A DNA stretch of 64,000 bases from Tachypleus tridentatus (Eukaryota; Arthropoda; Merostomata; Xiphosura; Limulidae). The stretch lies in the NCBI RefSeq assembly GCF_004210375.1, contig NC_134827.1, positions 100,735,285 to 100,799,284 on the forward strand, given 5' to 3'. The notes beneath the pieces were generated by a model. That model had not been told where the DNA came from. It did not search any database and was given only the letters and a program-made list of their open reading frames with translations. Made by a program: the position numbers and the translations under genes. Shown here one piece after another: positions 1 through 14,337 of the stretch; the first letter of the stretch is position 1, and every line of letters starts with the position of its first letter.

Positions 1-3000
1 GCAAGCCAAAAGAACTTTTATGGAAAGACGAATGTATAGCAATTTCAGTGGATGTTATACAACTGTCTGAATATATTTGAAGACGACTAGATGCTGCTAT
101 TCATTATTTTAGGAAGAAATGTTAACTAAACTCTTTATTAAAGTTCTTCCTTCGAATCTGAAATGTTGACTGCTCATTTCGAAATATTAAAATCGGAAAC
201 AGTGCATATCAAATATTGAAAATGCCAAATTATGTACTGGTGGATCATTCATCTTGTCATGATGTGAAATAACGAACCACATATTACTAAAAAGGAAAAC
301 AATTTATTTAATACCAGTATTTGATTTGGATCTCCATAACAAATTGGATTATTACTTTGACACTTTTTATAGCCTTAAACTTCGTCATATTTAACTAAAA
401 AAGTGTGTTTAACATTTCTTTAAATATTTTCATTTCCCAATTAATATAAATATAACACATTGTTGGTTAATTTTTAGGATAATATTAGCCCTTTATATAT
501 AAATAAAAAACACTCGTTAAGCATGCATATAATTACTTTTAAGTTGATAGTAAAACACAGTAACAACGTAACCATGTGACAAAGACAGCATGATGAATGC
601 TCTTTGAAACTATTTCGGAAAATAACAAGTACTGGATTATTTCATTGTCGTTTCAAAAGGGTTTTTACATCAGAATATAGGAAGAAAAAAATAAGCATGA
701 AACATTTTGATACACCCAACATTAATTAACCCCTTTAAAAGGATCCTACTCACATTGACATCATCTCCGGCTGAACAACTCGATTCAGGCCAATATGAAT
801 GTTAGATGGATTGTAGCCATTATCCATTGCCTGGCAGATTAATTAATAATAATTACATATTTTCATTTGTATTACATAATTACTCTAAATCTTGTATGAA
901 AAGACAAAGTATCGCCTGATCTATATGTTATAATTCTAATTGAGGAAGGGACATTATTTACAAAATCAGATATATAACAAAAGCAAAAACTGGTTTTTCA
1001 AATAACCACTTCTGAATATAGAAGCAAATAACTTTCGCGTGTAATATTCGTAATGAAGCAGTGTACGAATAGTTGTCCAATATCGTGCAAAGCTATCCAA
1101 GATCTTTCGTGCGCTAATCGTCACTAATTTTTTTAAGTGACAAATCAAAAGGAACGTAATTAGTTCACACACCCTACCACCAACTCGTGGGCTATTTTAA
1201 TCGAGTAAGTGATCTGACCGCCGCTCTTATAACGCATCCACGGCTTAAAGTACAGAGCGTATTTTTGTCTTCTGGCAATAACGGAACGCAAACCAAAACC
1301 TGATATATGCAGCCTTAAAACGGTGTAAAAGTTGGTTTATTTTTGAACTACATCTGAGCCATTTTAAATACCGAGACAAGATTCCCCATCATTGATTTAT
1401 GAAGAAACGTAAAATAATTCAGCAGTTATGAATGTGTCTTCGGCTTTGTAGTTGATACACTCAAGCTATCATATGGGTGTGCCCCCAATATAACCATTCC
1501 ATGTTCGTGTCACTTTTATCTCACTTGCCAAAATATATTTAAGAAAAATCAAACTTGTTTTAACGTAGAATTGGAAAAGGTTATTGATAATTTTAACGTG
1601 TTAGTTCGAACACTGGCTATTTCGTAGAAATTTTAACAGGTTTTATCTAAACAATATAATAAGCATGGTTATTATTCTTTTATTTTTTTTATAAATTTGG
1701 CTATTTTTAACATACACATTTCACTCTAACATTTTCTTCCAGATTCCCTCTTACACAAAACACGAGTTTCACTTCATTTTGACATATGAAATACACGTTC
1801 ACCAAACGAGTCTAGTCATGCTCACACTGTAGGGGTTAACCCGATTCTTCGGTTTTATCTTTAATCTTTATCTAAGTAGAGACATCTAGAATAATTATCC
1901 AAAACACTATTGTGCTCTTTTTGTTCATATATGTAAAATTCAACAACCATAAAATTATGGCATAAAGTTCTCTTAATCAACTACCCTCAGATATACAGAA
2001 CAAATGGAACATTCGACGCATCACGTGATATTAAAACCTCACCACAATAAACCTCCCGTTCTTTAAAAGCCGGTTGATTTAACGAATTAATAACATTCCA
2101 CAACACGAAAATGTTTTTAAATGAGTATCACCAGTTTTAGTTATTACAATGGATCATATAAATAAGGGTTATAGGTACGTAATGTTGTTTCACTCGTTCT
2201 TCTAAAGTATTTCAGGAAGCTAATTTCAAGTATTACAATAATTTTGTTGCACTGCAATAAATATATACACATTATCATATTTTCTACGTTAATTTTTTGA
2301 TGCATATTCTATGGTAAAGGTCCTATCACTTAAGTACTTTATTTGAAAGCGAGTGAAATTATTGTAACGACCTTTTGCAGACCACTAGTTGTCGAACGTT
2401 TATATTCGAATAAATTCTCCTATCATACTCATCCATCGTATGGTCATTTTATTTTTTCCTGCGAATTACTAAAGAATGAATTTTGTCCTATGAAATGGTG
2501 AAGACTACTGATGCTACATTAATTAATCGAAAAAAAAACCCACTATGCTGCGACATCTGTCTCCAAACTGGGTGTTTCATCATCAGAAGACTACTTGATG
2601 TGCAAAGCCACGTGTTATTTTACAAAAGACATCTTTGGAAGTACAAAATAAGACGAGACGTAATCTACTCGGCGGCACCCGCCACATAAATACGAAATTC
2701 CTGACGTTATTGGTAATACGGTAGAACTCACCCAAAGCTGAAAATGTAAAGTGTTTGTTTGTACAGAGACTCGAACCATGGATGAACTATAATCCATTAA
2801 ACCACGCTCAAGCCCTCCAAGTATTAATACCCAATAATAAAAAACAATTTTTCAGTCAAGTTGTTTGAAACTACCAACAGTTCTAGACATTTTGAACTTC
2901 TCATTATAAGTAGTCCATGGATCATAGTTCAGCCAAAGACGTTTACAATATTCTGACCAATATAGTTTGTAAATTTGTGTGGATATAACTGAAGTCTTGC

Positions 3001-4245
3001 TTACACAAGAGGTGATCAGAGAAACTTCATACATCCTTCAAAGTTGTCACAAATGCGTTTTGAAGTCTGAGAACATTTGTTGGACACAACAGGGTTAGTT
3101 CTTCAAATACCAATTAAGTCATTTGGTAAATGAAATGGAATACTTTCTTTCACCCTCCTCTCAGAAAAAATACGTTAACATATATTTTGTATATATGAAA
3201 ACTTTTTCCAAGATAGATGCACCAAACCCATGATGCAACGTGTTTTGCTCAAACGGCAAACTGCTAGACTATGCTGTTTAAATTACCACATGCACGAAAA
3301 TATTCGCACTTGATTCATAAACTGTTAAGTCTTGAGTTGTCACATTCATTGATTGTTGAAGAATTCGTGCATGTTTATACAGGTATATAGTAGGCAAGAT
3401 ACGTAATAGGTGTATTGGCATTTACTAACGCTTTAAAAAATCGTTTGCATTGAGTTTTTACGTCAATTTATGTGCAAATTCTAACCAGTATAATTTCATA
3501 TTCTAATTGAAATGCAACCAATTGTCCGAAAACGATGTAATATTTTGTAAACAACAACTTGTACCTGTGAACGTTATTTTACTTTCAAAATGTACCAACA
3601 GTTAAAGAAAAAAGCAAGGATTTTATATTTTCTTGGGTTTCTTCAAACTATTCTTTAAAAATCTAAACCGTAAATGTTGGACTAATTTTCACCGGAAGTG
3701 TTTGAAATGTAAGCCCCGTAACTATTTAAGTTAATCGAGTTAAAACGAAACCAACACGGCATTTAATTACTTTTAAATGCTCTCTTGTGACCTGACAACA
3801 ACACATCTGCTGTCCAAACTTTACGACACTTCGCATCGACAAATCTTTTTAAGAAAGAAACTCAATACATATCCATTATTTAAAAACAGTTTATTATACC
3901 ATATTTGAGTCTTCAACTAACGCCGGGTACATTATTTGTAACGTGTTGTAATAGGTCTAAAAAAATTGAATTGGTAGAGTTTACCCCAAACATGAAAAAC
4001 TACGATACCAAACTTGTGGTACAAAGGCATCTTTAAACAGGGAAGGATAATCTACTGTAAGGTGAAAGTTCGCCTTTTATTACCCTCATAGTAATAACTA
4101 ACTGCATTTCTAAACTAAGTAACAGAATCAAGTCATTTGAACAAATCTAAACAAGCCCTATACAAGGACTCTGCTACTGAAAATTAATAACAAAGCCAAC
4201 AATAATAAGCATTGGTCATAGCAAAATGTCACATGAATGAACAAT
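1..4245. other. AT-rich stretch without a supported gene
   Basis: Short ORFs only, none with recognisable domains. A decayed minus-strand SINE1 tail is visible at about 1160-1265 (CCAACTCGTGGGCTA, CCACGGCTTAAAG). TTAACCCCT motifs at about 726 and 1832 resemble piggyBac-type ends but do not pair convincingly. Confidence 0.5.
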
Positions 4246-4394
4246 CAGTGGTCCTCAAACTTCTTTCTCAAACTACCTATCAGTCCTGACACACTCGGTC
4301 TATTACCTTGTATGACTTAGGTTGCGGCAGTGCGCAGCTGTGACTTGCATTTTGGACCACCAGTGATGCTCGAACCATATTTTGAGAACCACTG
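4246..4394. mobile_element. hAT-type MITE, 149 bp
   Basis: Starts CAGTGGTCCTCAAACTT and ends GAGAACCACTG, the inverted terminal pattern of many non-autonomous hAT elements. The flanking 8-mers TGAACAAT and TGACTGAT match at five of eight positions, consistent with a decayed target duplication. No coding capacity. Confidence 0.55.
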
Positions 4395-5048
4395 TGACTG
4401 ATCTAAATGAATAAACCTAAAAACACTAAACTAATAACAGGTGTTACTGAGAGAAATCTAAACTGCATACAATACTTACATCAACTTACTATGATGTATA
4501 GCTTGTACACTAAAAACCTTATCCAATATTTGATAAAATGCGTCATGTTAGATGAAAATAAGGTTTATGGTTATCACATCTTTCCAGTCTTATTGTGATC
4601 TGTGAAGATATTGGGTTACACGACAAAGTTGCGTTCGATCAATTACTCACAAGAACAACTAAATTCTAAGAACTTACGACTGCAAGTAACGAATAATAAA
4701 GCAACCACACTAAGTATGCAGTGCCAAAGGTCTTTCGTTCAATACCAGGGATCATCAGATTGGCTGGATACGAAAAGACATTAAGTAGCAGTCGAGACCT
4801 TTTATATCATCAATTTCATGTACAACTTTCTATTAAGTGAACTGTATTATAAATTCAGTTTATATTACCCGCAATTCAACTGGGTAAGAACGCATATTAC
4901 ACTAATATTAAATAGTTCAGAAGGTACAACTTTCTAAAAATAGTCTCCACTCTATAATGTGTTATTGTCCAAATTCTATACCTGTTCCATCATCAAAACT
5001 TGTTAGTTTGGCAAGTAGTGCATAACAACAACTTAATGTTTGTAGTCA

Positions 5049-5192
5049 GTTTAACACTAATAATATATTTAAAGATACATCTCAGAACAGTCCTAGTCTG
5101 TACTGATTACGGTGCGTTATGTTTAACACTAATAATATATTTAAAGATACATCTCAGAACAGTCCTAGTCTGTACTGATTACGGTGCGTTAT
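5049..5192. repeat. 72-bp perfect tandem duplication
   Basis: Two adjacent copies of a 72-bp unit starting GTTTAACACTAATAATA. The copies look identical, so the event is recent or the assembly duplicated it. The length is divisible by three, which yields an ORF that is probably meaningless. Confidence 0.9.
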
Positions 5193-6496
5193 GTAAATAC
5201 CATAAAAAGTAAACTAACGTTTCTTGTACTAAAACTTCACACTTTGTTTACAGGCGTATTCACAATTAAAATATAATTGTACGCTCTACATATTTTACCA
5301 CAAAGAAATACAATAATTAATTTAAACATGAGGAAAATGAGGTGAAGGAAAAAAATCAACGGATTCTGAAAACCATAATTATAACAGCTTATTTCTTTAA
5401 ATACCAAAATAAAACTGCCCATGTAGAAAAAAATTAATTTTACTGTAAAGACATTTCATAGAACAAAGAATTTTAAAACCACGTTTTTACACATTTAAAA
5501 GTATCTATTAATTTTTTTTTAAAGTGTAATCACACACAGACATCCTATCCTATCAATGAAAGTGTAATATACCTTTCAAATTTTCAGACAGTGGAAACAA
5601 CTTAAGCAACAACAAATCATGAAATAGTAAATACACAAATCAGGTTGATTATAAAGTTATTCTTACCTGCTGGTAGAATAATGAAACAACTTACGTAAGT
5701 AAGAAAGCAACATGATTACAAGATCCAGACACTAGTAATGAACACATCTCCAACAACCATTTTATATATTAAAAAAAAAATCAAACCAAATTAACGCCCC
5801 CTATCTCAGTAATCTATTACTATACTATGCTCGAGATAACATCTTTGGAAGGTAACAGTAAATTCACAAAAATGCCAAATTTTAATAAAATGGTTTTATT
5901 CTGGGGAACAGACTCTGGTTCTACAGACCAATGTTCTGTCTAAATATGTAAGGTGTTCCCCAAAATAATACCGCTTCATTATACCTATTCACACTAATCT
6001 GTCATTTTACTATTATATGTTAGCACTGTGTTTCCACTACAAGTATCACTGAAGCTATTATAAAAATTCCTTTTATTCAATGTATCATACTAAAATGGTT
6101 CTTAAGTTTCTCTAAAATATTTCAAAAATTGATTTGAAAAACGTATACAATAACGTGTTTATTGATTGTTGTCAAAAGCATAGAACCCGATACACTTACT
6201 TTCCTAGCAGGTATATGCCATCTATTGAAATCATATGTAACTAAAACAAATCAATGATTTAACTCATTGAACAAGTTTCCAATGAACTGATGGCACATCA
6301 GTACAAGTGATAATACATTTCACAAAATACTAATTTTGTTTTGGCACTGCTAAAATGCTGAAAATATAAACCATTTTTACACGTGTCTTTGAATGCATTA
6401 TGACAATGACAAATGGAACGTCTGCAAAAAACTAGAAAACAACAAAAACATCTGTCAGGTGTTACAGCATATTTCCCAAATTTCATGTTACCTTAC

Positions 6497-6565
6497 CTGG
6501 ACTAGACTGGATCCCATGACGCGGGGTGTCCCCAAGAGACAGCTCGGCGTGACACTGGGTTTAAA
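6497..6565 (-). other. Candidate isolated minus-strand exon, GC-richer than its surroundings
   Basis: Sixty-nine bases between acceptor ACATTTGTAG and donor CAG|GTAAGG, divisible by three and open in one frame (23 codons). CpG-containing triplets make it stand out from the AT-rich flanks. No protein family was recognised. It may be an alternative or UTR exon of FUBP, an exon of another gene, or chance. Confidence 0.25.
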
Positions 6566-7121
6566 CTACAAATGTAACAAGACATTGTAGTGGTCAGTCC
6601 AATGTTTATGAACATACAATAAAAATCAACCAATGACACCCCTTGTCACAAAATGCCCCCGCAAATCAATGAGATCTACTGTTCAATCATGATTGTAACT
6701 AGTGGGCACAAAAGAAATGTATTCTACCAACATCAACACAAATAGTACCTAAAACATGGTTTCTAACAACAGAATCAGACAGAATATTTTAGGGATAAAG
6801 AGAATCATACAATTTCTGATCTAATAAATCAGTAAAGTGATTTAAAAATTTCTAAGCATAAACAAGATATTTAAACGTTATGAACAACTGATTCTGAAAG
6901 AGAAAATGAAACAATTGTGATAAACAGAAAAGTCCATAATTGCAAAAATATAAACCACAAGTTATGAATAATAGATATTGCTATATTATAAAAATGTACA
7001 AGATTTAAAAATAAAAAAGAGGACAGAAAATAGTATACTATAATATGAACTTTCTTCAGAATATAAGAACTGACCGAGCCAACTACTCTCGAGCACGCAA
7101 GCTCACCAGTTATCTCGCTAC

Positions 7122-7304
7122 TTAACCCCTTAGCAGGGGACACGCCATATGGTGTGATCGTGAACCAACAAGCAACTGCAGAACACACCACATGATGTGC
7201 TTTAATTTTGTTCGAGCAACAGCTGGCAGAATGCACCCAAACTGATTACTAAATTTTGATTGGTTGACAATTTATTTAATAAAATTTCACAGCTAAGGGG
7301 TTAA
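7122..7304. mobile_element. piggyBac-like MITE flanked by TTAA, 183 bp
   Basis: TTAA target sites at 7122-7125 and 7301-7304 enclose termini CCCCTTAGC and GCTAAGGGG, perfect inverted repeats of nine bases. TTAA plus a CCC start is characteristic of piggyBac-type transposition. No ORF of its own. Confidence 0.65.
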
Positions 7305-10300
7305 TAATAGTCTCATGTATCAAAATACCCAGCTCAAAAAAAAAGGTTCCTATAAGATGGAAATTCAGTCCCAAAACCAACATAAACAGTTATGAGTTAC
7401 ACATGTATGTGAAGAGAGATTGATTCATCTCCTTCCAAATTGTTACTTATTTAACAAATATTCACTCTTGTGCAGTGAATAGATGGTTAGAATTGTTTAT
7501 TAATACATTGCAAAAATAAATATTATTTTTACCAACCAATTATAAAATGCAAAATTTTGCAGGTTTACAGAGAAAAACAAAAACCAAATGTAGTGACCAC
7601 CATTTTCTTTTCTTACAGCATGGTATAACCAAAAGGCCTCCAACCCACACTTTGCAATGCTGACCACTAAGTGAAGTCAAGTCTTCCAAATAATGGAAAG
7701 ACATAACAGCTTTGAACCTATTAGTTGTGTGACCATGAGATAACTTTCCTGAACTTAAATGGATGATCACCAGTTTAAAATGTTTGACACTAGATTTTTT
7801 CTGTAGATTCTGAGTATCCTCACACAAGTTTTTAAGAGTCAAGTTTATTAGAGGGCCAAATATCAATCTTAGAGGTACCTTTATCTTCATCTAACCACAA
7901 GCATTTTAAAATGCCAACATACTCATAGTCAAGTAAAGAGTGATGAAATAACTCCAATAACACAGTCCTGTGATGGTTTTACTGTCTTGAAGTGTTTACA
8001 TGCATTATACAGTAATTCGTGTATGACGAATCCAAAAATATCTACTTTTCTCCATCACCTACAGATTTTTCACAAAATGTCATATGCACTTTCACAAAAT
8101 TGGATTTTTAATGAAATCAGGTCACATTTGTTGTGTTTAAAATGTTAACCACTGGCTACTGATTTCTCTAAACCAATCATGTCGCAAGTCTTACTGTTCT
8201 AGAACCCAAACATAACAAGTAATGTTCAATGTAATATGCGAAACAATTTGATCTAAATAAGATTTTTTTCCTCAATTTATATAAAAAAATCCTTACCTCA
8301 TAGAAGAGAATGAATATTTTTGAAATCTGCATAGCTAAATAAGGAAAATCTGTTATTAAAACCAAAACTTTGTGAAGTTTAAATTAACAAGCCTGTGTAA
8401 TTTGGCATGTACAAACAGCACCCACCCAAATAAGATCAGTTACCCAAGAGTCACAAATTTTTTACCAAAACTAAAAAACATGTTTGATCCAAAACACCAA
8501 TGTTACCTATAATTCCAAGTGGTTATGAATAGCATTGTGTGATATTTACAAGATTTGTGCAGAACAATTTTGAAATAATGTTATGCAAAGAGTTTAAGTA
8601 GTTGTGTCCATTCAAGATTTCACACCTTTTCAAGAGTGTACAAGCAAGTCACTAATATATCTTGTTCATATAATAAAACAATGTAGTAAAACTTAAGACT
8701 TGGATAATTAGGGTTAAGATAATTTGGAACTTTTTTGATGTACAAAAAAACAACAAAAAACCCACAAAAAACACACTAAATTTAAGAACAGTATCACCAA
8801 AGCATAAACGAGCATTTAAAACAACAAACCATTGTGAATTTGAATGTTAGAACATTTTCAATGAGGTTATCAATTTTTTAAAATTTCATATCTTTGGTAA
8901 CATACTTCAAAATTTTAACATTTCTAAATGTTAAGCCACTGCCTAGAAAAATTAGATAAAAGTAAAAATTCTTAAAAATGCCAGTGTAATGTTAATTTAC
9001 AAAATGTCCATCAACAAATAGTGCATCCAATAAATATCATAAATGATATAATTCTAAGTAACAAATACAGATATAAAACCAGGACGCATGTTTAAACGTC
9101 TAGAACCCCGAGTTCGAATTCGTAGGATTAGATGACATTGTCTTTTCATCCAGAAATGTTTACCACCAGAAATCAATTTTCTCTGATGTTGCTCGACACT
9201 TGTAATTGCTTAGTTTCAGTTGAGCCTATTAATTTTTGGAAAAGTTTTGTTTGAAACTAAAAATTCAAAACTGTCAGCTATAAAACTCTTAAAATTTTTT
9301 GTTTCAACCCTCAACTGGTAGGGTAAAGTATTTGTATAAGTGGTAGAGCATGAGAACACAACCCATGTATAATAAACTTCTACAATGGTGGAGTCAGAAT
9401 GACAACAAATGAGAAACATTTACATGTGTTATAGAAAAGTTCAACAACAAATTCCAAACACTCAATTAGTACCAAGTAAAAACAAAACTACTGGCAGAGA
9501 GCAGTTCTAGCCAAGTTGGAATACTGATTTGAAAAGTTATTATGAGCACACCCTATCAGTTCAGAGTTAACACCTGTTACTTGTGTGTATTACCACTTAC
9601 AAATAAATGTTATAAAGCTAACTGAAAAAATATCAAATGACATAAATTAACAAAAAAATAAACACCCTCCCTCCCCATGACAGCTTTTAATTTAAACACC
9701 TGATGTCTTGTAGTAATAATTTTGTCCAAGTTTCTCTCTTAAACCAATCCCAAGTACTGAAAACCATGTCATTCAAGTTAAACTAAATCAGAGAACTGGT
9801 AGGTTGAAACTAAAGATACCAGATGTCCACATATTTCCACCAATTAGATAAATACATAGTTTATGGTGATCCAGGAACACTGTTCCATTCCACATTAGCC
9901 ATAGTAATCTCTGGTGTACAAGCTGTACATGCACACCCTTTCTGTAGTAACTGAGATTAGAATCATAACTCTAAATACAATAAAGTGTTTTGATAGTAAC
10001 TGCAGAAAAAATAAAATGATTATAATCACAAACTAATTTTCACTTAAAAAGGGGAAAAATATCTGAAGGGATCAAATGAATGAAAACAATCACAAAGGCA
10101 CAGTAAAACAAGAATAGATGCACAAATACTGTTACAAGATTAAAAAAGCAACATTACAGTGCGTAGCCTTAATTCTTATAAAAAAAACAACCTCAAAATC
10201 CAAATGCAATAATTTCTATTCTGATAATTAATTAACATTCACAGTGAATTCATCTTGGCTTTCTACTTTAGCCAACAGTAACATTTTTCAAACAATTATG

Positions 10301-11025
10301 TTTGCAATATGGATTTTTAAAAAAAGAAAAACAATTTACATGAACTGTTATACGAGGTTAAGAAAGTTCAAATATAACTACAAACATCTCATGATGAAAC
10401 ATCTTTATGGAGTTTTTTTTATAATGAGCACTGTTTGATGCATCTTTCAATCAAAAATCACTTGCCAATAAATAAGTTCTGTACCATTGAAACATGTACT
10501 TAAAGCTCTTACACATGGATATAACTAACAAACTGGAAATTATAGAGACAACCCAAAACAGAGTGACACAACACAGACACATATTAGAGACATGGACCAA
10601 CCTTGTCTCAGAACAAATAGCATTTGTAATAACTGTTTTCACACAAGTTACCTGTTGTATATTGTGCTGTCTTCATGATTTCTAAATAACAATAAAAATA
10701 ATTAAAACAGACATTGTGCTCGAAACATAAAACAAAATAAAGATTCAATTCAGAGATGTTTATAATTTATGATAAGAATACCTGGTTCTTTCCGAGAACA
10801 CCAGTGGTATGGCTTTAGATGGTTGTTCTGTAATTAATCGCCCCACAAATATTAAAGAAAAGCTTGTTCAATTTATAATTATTTGCTAGAAAAGTTCTGT
10901 TTACAAGCAACTTTGTTATCTTCAAAATTACTACTTTAGAGTCGTGCTACATTAATAATAAAACCACCAAATGAACACCATTCAATAAAAATCAACAAAA
11001 TAGATTTGAGCTGTAATTCTGCATA
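7305..11025. other. AT-rich stretch without a supported gene
   Basis: Only short ORFs without domains, including a 116-codon minus ORF at 7540-7890 that has no recognised similarity. No further element with defined ends was seen. Confidence 0.4.
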
Positions 11026-11704
11026 TTAACCCCTTAACCGTGAATACTCTCATTCAATAAGAAATAATTTTAACCAAATACTGTCAAATTTAGTATAGTT
11101 TACCAGCTTCTGCATGTTTAGTTTCTCCATAAGAAGATGAGTTAACTCATCCTGATGTTGCTTGACCATGTCTGAAATGGGGAGGCCATTTATTTTGTCC
11201 GAGCAATTATTTCCTTTTGTTATAAGAGTATGGTGGCTTAATTTAGCAGTTATAAAAACCAAAAAACTGAAATAATAAATAGCATCATACAGACATTGTT
11301 AGCACACAGTTGTCAGTTTTGACTAAAATTTTAGCTAGAAATGATTCAGTTATAATCAGATTCTGAAATTAATGCTGAGTCGAAGTTTGACAGTGACTGT
11401 TCAGAGGGTGAAAACAGTCAGATTTAATATAATTTCAGAATCTGATTATAACAATGAATCTTCTCTAGCTAAAATTTCAATCAAAACAACAGCTTGTGCT
11501 TACGTCCGTTTCATGCTATTGTTTCAACAGTAAAAACTAAATTATACCACCAGAACATAGGCATATAACCAAAACACTAGTAAACAACATGGAATATTTA
11601 TAAAAGTAACAGTAGTTCAGATGAGATAAAATGGCCATCCCATTTCAGAAATGGTCAACCGACATCAGGATGACGCAACTCACTTTCACCAGTTAAGGGG
11701 TTAA
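11026..11704. mobile_element. Long palindromic piggyBac-like MITE, 679 bp
   Basis: TTAA at 11026-11029 and 11701-11704 enclose long imperfect inverted arms. CCCCTTAAC pairs with GTTAAGGGG, and inner blocks such as CTGAAATGGGGAGGCCATTT pair with the right arm near 11628-11652; an inner palindrome around 11325-11475 (TCAGATTCTGAAATTA) makes the centre a hairpin too. It shares the CCCCTTA start with the 7122 element. Confidence 0.7.
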
Positions 11705-13370
11705 ACAAGGAAGCCATAGCTGCAAATACTTTAGAGATTAAGCCCACAACTAAAGTACTGTCAGCTGTACAGCTGTACGATTTTGTTAGTTTATAAACAT
11801 TTGTCGAAAAAGATGTACATAAAATAGACTCGCACGTGAATCTTAAAAATCCAAGCAGTAAAATTATCCCAAAAATTATAAATGTGACAAGTCAGAAAAT
11901 ATTTTAAAATGTGGTACCTTAAAATATGCGAGAAAACATTATAAAAAAAAAACAACAAAAAAACTTGTTATATGAAAGTATATAGTAATTTTTGAAAGGT
12001 GTATAGAAATGTTGATAAATTAGATATTTAACTAAATTTAACATAAGTGACATTTCCAAATGTTCTGAATACCATTTTACTCATACATTTCAAACCCCAG
12101 TTCCTGTTATTAAGCATCACATTGTAACATGTTAAAATTTTCCCCCAAAATTGTAATACAATAATCTCCATAGTTCAAGTTAAATAAAAGACATTGAATT
12201 TAATCTGCATAACAATAAAACATGGAAGATAAAATGTGAAGGATTTGACAATTACAGTAAAATCATGCCAGAGTACTTCTTTTATCATTCAAAACGTACC
12301 GTATGGCGACACCTTGTATTTCTATTTTATTCTCACAATAGAAACAAAGTAGCAATTTCCAAACTAAAGCAACATAAATTTTGTCTTTCATTTATAACAT
12401 ACCCAGCTACAATTCAAAAGAAATACTCTAGGCTATGTTCAAATGAATATATCAGTGCAATATTATGAAAAACACAGGTTAATTAAGTGTATGAAAAGTC
12501 AAAATCAAAATGTGGTATTCATCATTGCTCTCCAGTAATTATTAATAAAACAAAATACCACAACAATATTCATAAATATAGAAATATAAGCATCTGCATA
12601 AATTACACAAAAAAAAGGACACACAAGCTTTAATCAGTTAACTTTATTAAGCACTGAAAATGTGGTGATATATTGATCACAAAGGTACAAAAACAATAAC
12701 AAATGTTACACAGCTAAAAACACACTGCTTAAAAGCTCTATTGGAGCCTCTATCATTAAACATATTTCTTAGGTGTACCAGTGGTAAAACTATGGACTAA
12801 TCCTTACCATACCAGAAGATTAATAGGGCCAGACAGCTGTAATCATAAAAGGTATTATTCCAAGCACTAAAATGTAAGGACTTAAGTTTTGTCAAAAACA
12901 AATATGTCTGCATCAAATCAAAATTATGAACTAATGCACAGTAACACTGAACTTTTAATAGTACTAATAATAGTTAAAAACCTGAAAATGGTTTCAGAGT
13001 GTCTGCACTTTCACTTCCTTGTAAAAGCTGCATTGGCCCTTTTCCCTCTTCTAGTTATGCCTCAGATGTCATACTGAAAAGCTTGTGATTAAACAAAACA
13101 TATAAAACTAAGATGGAACCGGCTTAATTGGTGTAAAATAGCCACTGTCACTTCTGAGGAATGTGTGGACCATGACTATAAAAATCTGAAAGACAATACA
13201 TTTCACATACATCCAATATTCATAACTTTAAATGTCTATACAGTTTTTCTGTCTCTCATAGGGAACCTTAAGAGAAATTGGAAAAGTTGAGACAACCTAA
13301 GTGCTGGAAGTCTTACAGTTATTATAATTATTAAATGTATTTAGTTAAAACATGTCATGATAATGTATTT

Positions 13371-13418
<48 letters not shown>

Positions 13419-13447
13419 TTTTTGCATGGGCATCCACATAATGTTAC
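11705..13447. other. AT-rich stretch with a (GT)n microsatellite
   Basis: No supported gene. A (TG)n run of roughly 20 repeats lies at about 13374-13414. A minus-strand acceptor-like TCTTTCAG near 13188 might start a UTR exon, but no donor could be assigned. Confidence 0.4.
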
Positions 13448-13569
13448 CTGGATTCAAATACTGACACTATTCACTATCAGCAAAACATGAAAAATTCAGG
13501 AAACCCTTCAAATGACGTCACCAGCATCACCAAATTTCAAGCAAGACAGACCAGCAATGATCTCGTTTT
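13448..13569 (-). other. Candidate noncoding 3' exon of FUBP
   Basis: On the minus strand, TATTTTTTACAG precedes 122 nt that end AATCCAG|GTAACA. All three frames are closed, so if spliced it would be UTR. It could pair with the donor found 10 nt after the FUBP stop. Only splice consensus supports it. Confidence 0.22.
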
Positions 13570-14331
13570 CTGTAAAAAATACAACAGGAAATTTCACTCA
13601 GTGTTCTACAATATGCACCTCGCTGCTTCTGGAAAAACAAAACCTATACGAAACACACAATTACTGCAGCTTCTTCAACTTACCTTTACCTACCTTACTA
13701 GACCAGGATGAGGGCGAGCAAAACCTATGTGATCTTGAATGAGGCTGCTCAGTCAATGTTTATAGGAACCTCTGCTAGCTTTTGAAACAAAGTACAATAA
13801 CAACCAAGCTAAAGTATTAAACACCTATTAATAAGCAAGACACAAAACACAATGAAATTACAATGTTGATGGGATATAAAATATTCCCGTTATAACTGCC
13901 TAAGTTCTATCTCCCCTAATAACTAGGCTTGTAGCATATCACTAAAGTCCAGTGAAATAATAATAATGTTTTCTTCTTGGAAATCCAAGAACAGCACTAA
14001 TTGTATCCACCACATTGACACAGATTTAGAAGTTAGACCTTAATATTAGATAGATGAACCTTGCTAAGACATTTGCAGATCCATTGGTTTAGAGACTTAA
14101 CAGTCTATAAAATAATATACAAAACCAAAACAACTACCTAATTAGGCCAGTATTCCAATGTTCAGATGTATCAACTCAAGTTGAATGTCTGTTAAACTAA
14201 TGGTTTATCCCAATGTAAATTATGTTACTTAAGCTAAATGGGATTGAAAGTACACTTTCATAGCCACTTTCAATGCCTGAAATATACAAAGCTTCAAAAA
14301 GGATTTTCTTGGTTTAATTACAAAGTATTCG

Positions 14332-14337
14332 TTTATT
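14332..14337 (-). terminator. Candidate polyadenylation signal for FUBP
   Basis: AATAAA on the minus strand, about 320 nt after the stop codon. It is one of several such hexamers in AT-rich DNA, so it is only a candidate; if the downstream donor at 14643 is used, the true end lies further on. Confidence 0.25.

Noticed and set aside
725-1838. A third piggyBac-like element between TTAACCCCT (726) and AGGGGTTAA (1830)
   Set aside because: Only the outer nine bases match; the sequences just inside do not pair, so the motifs may be coincidental.
7540-7890. A 116-codon minus-strand ORF
   Set aside because: No domain, no splice context and composition like the flanking noncoding DNA; probably chance or UTR.
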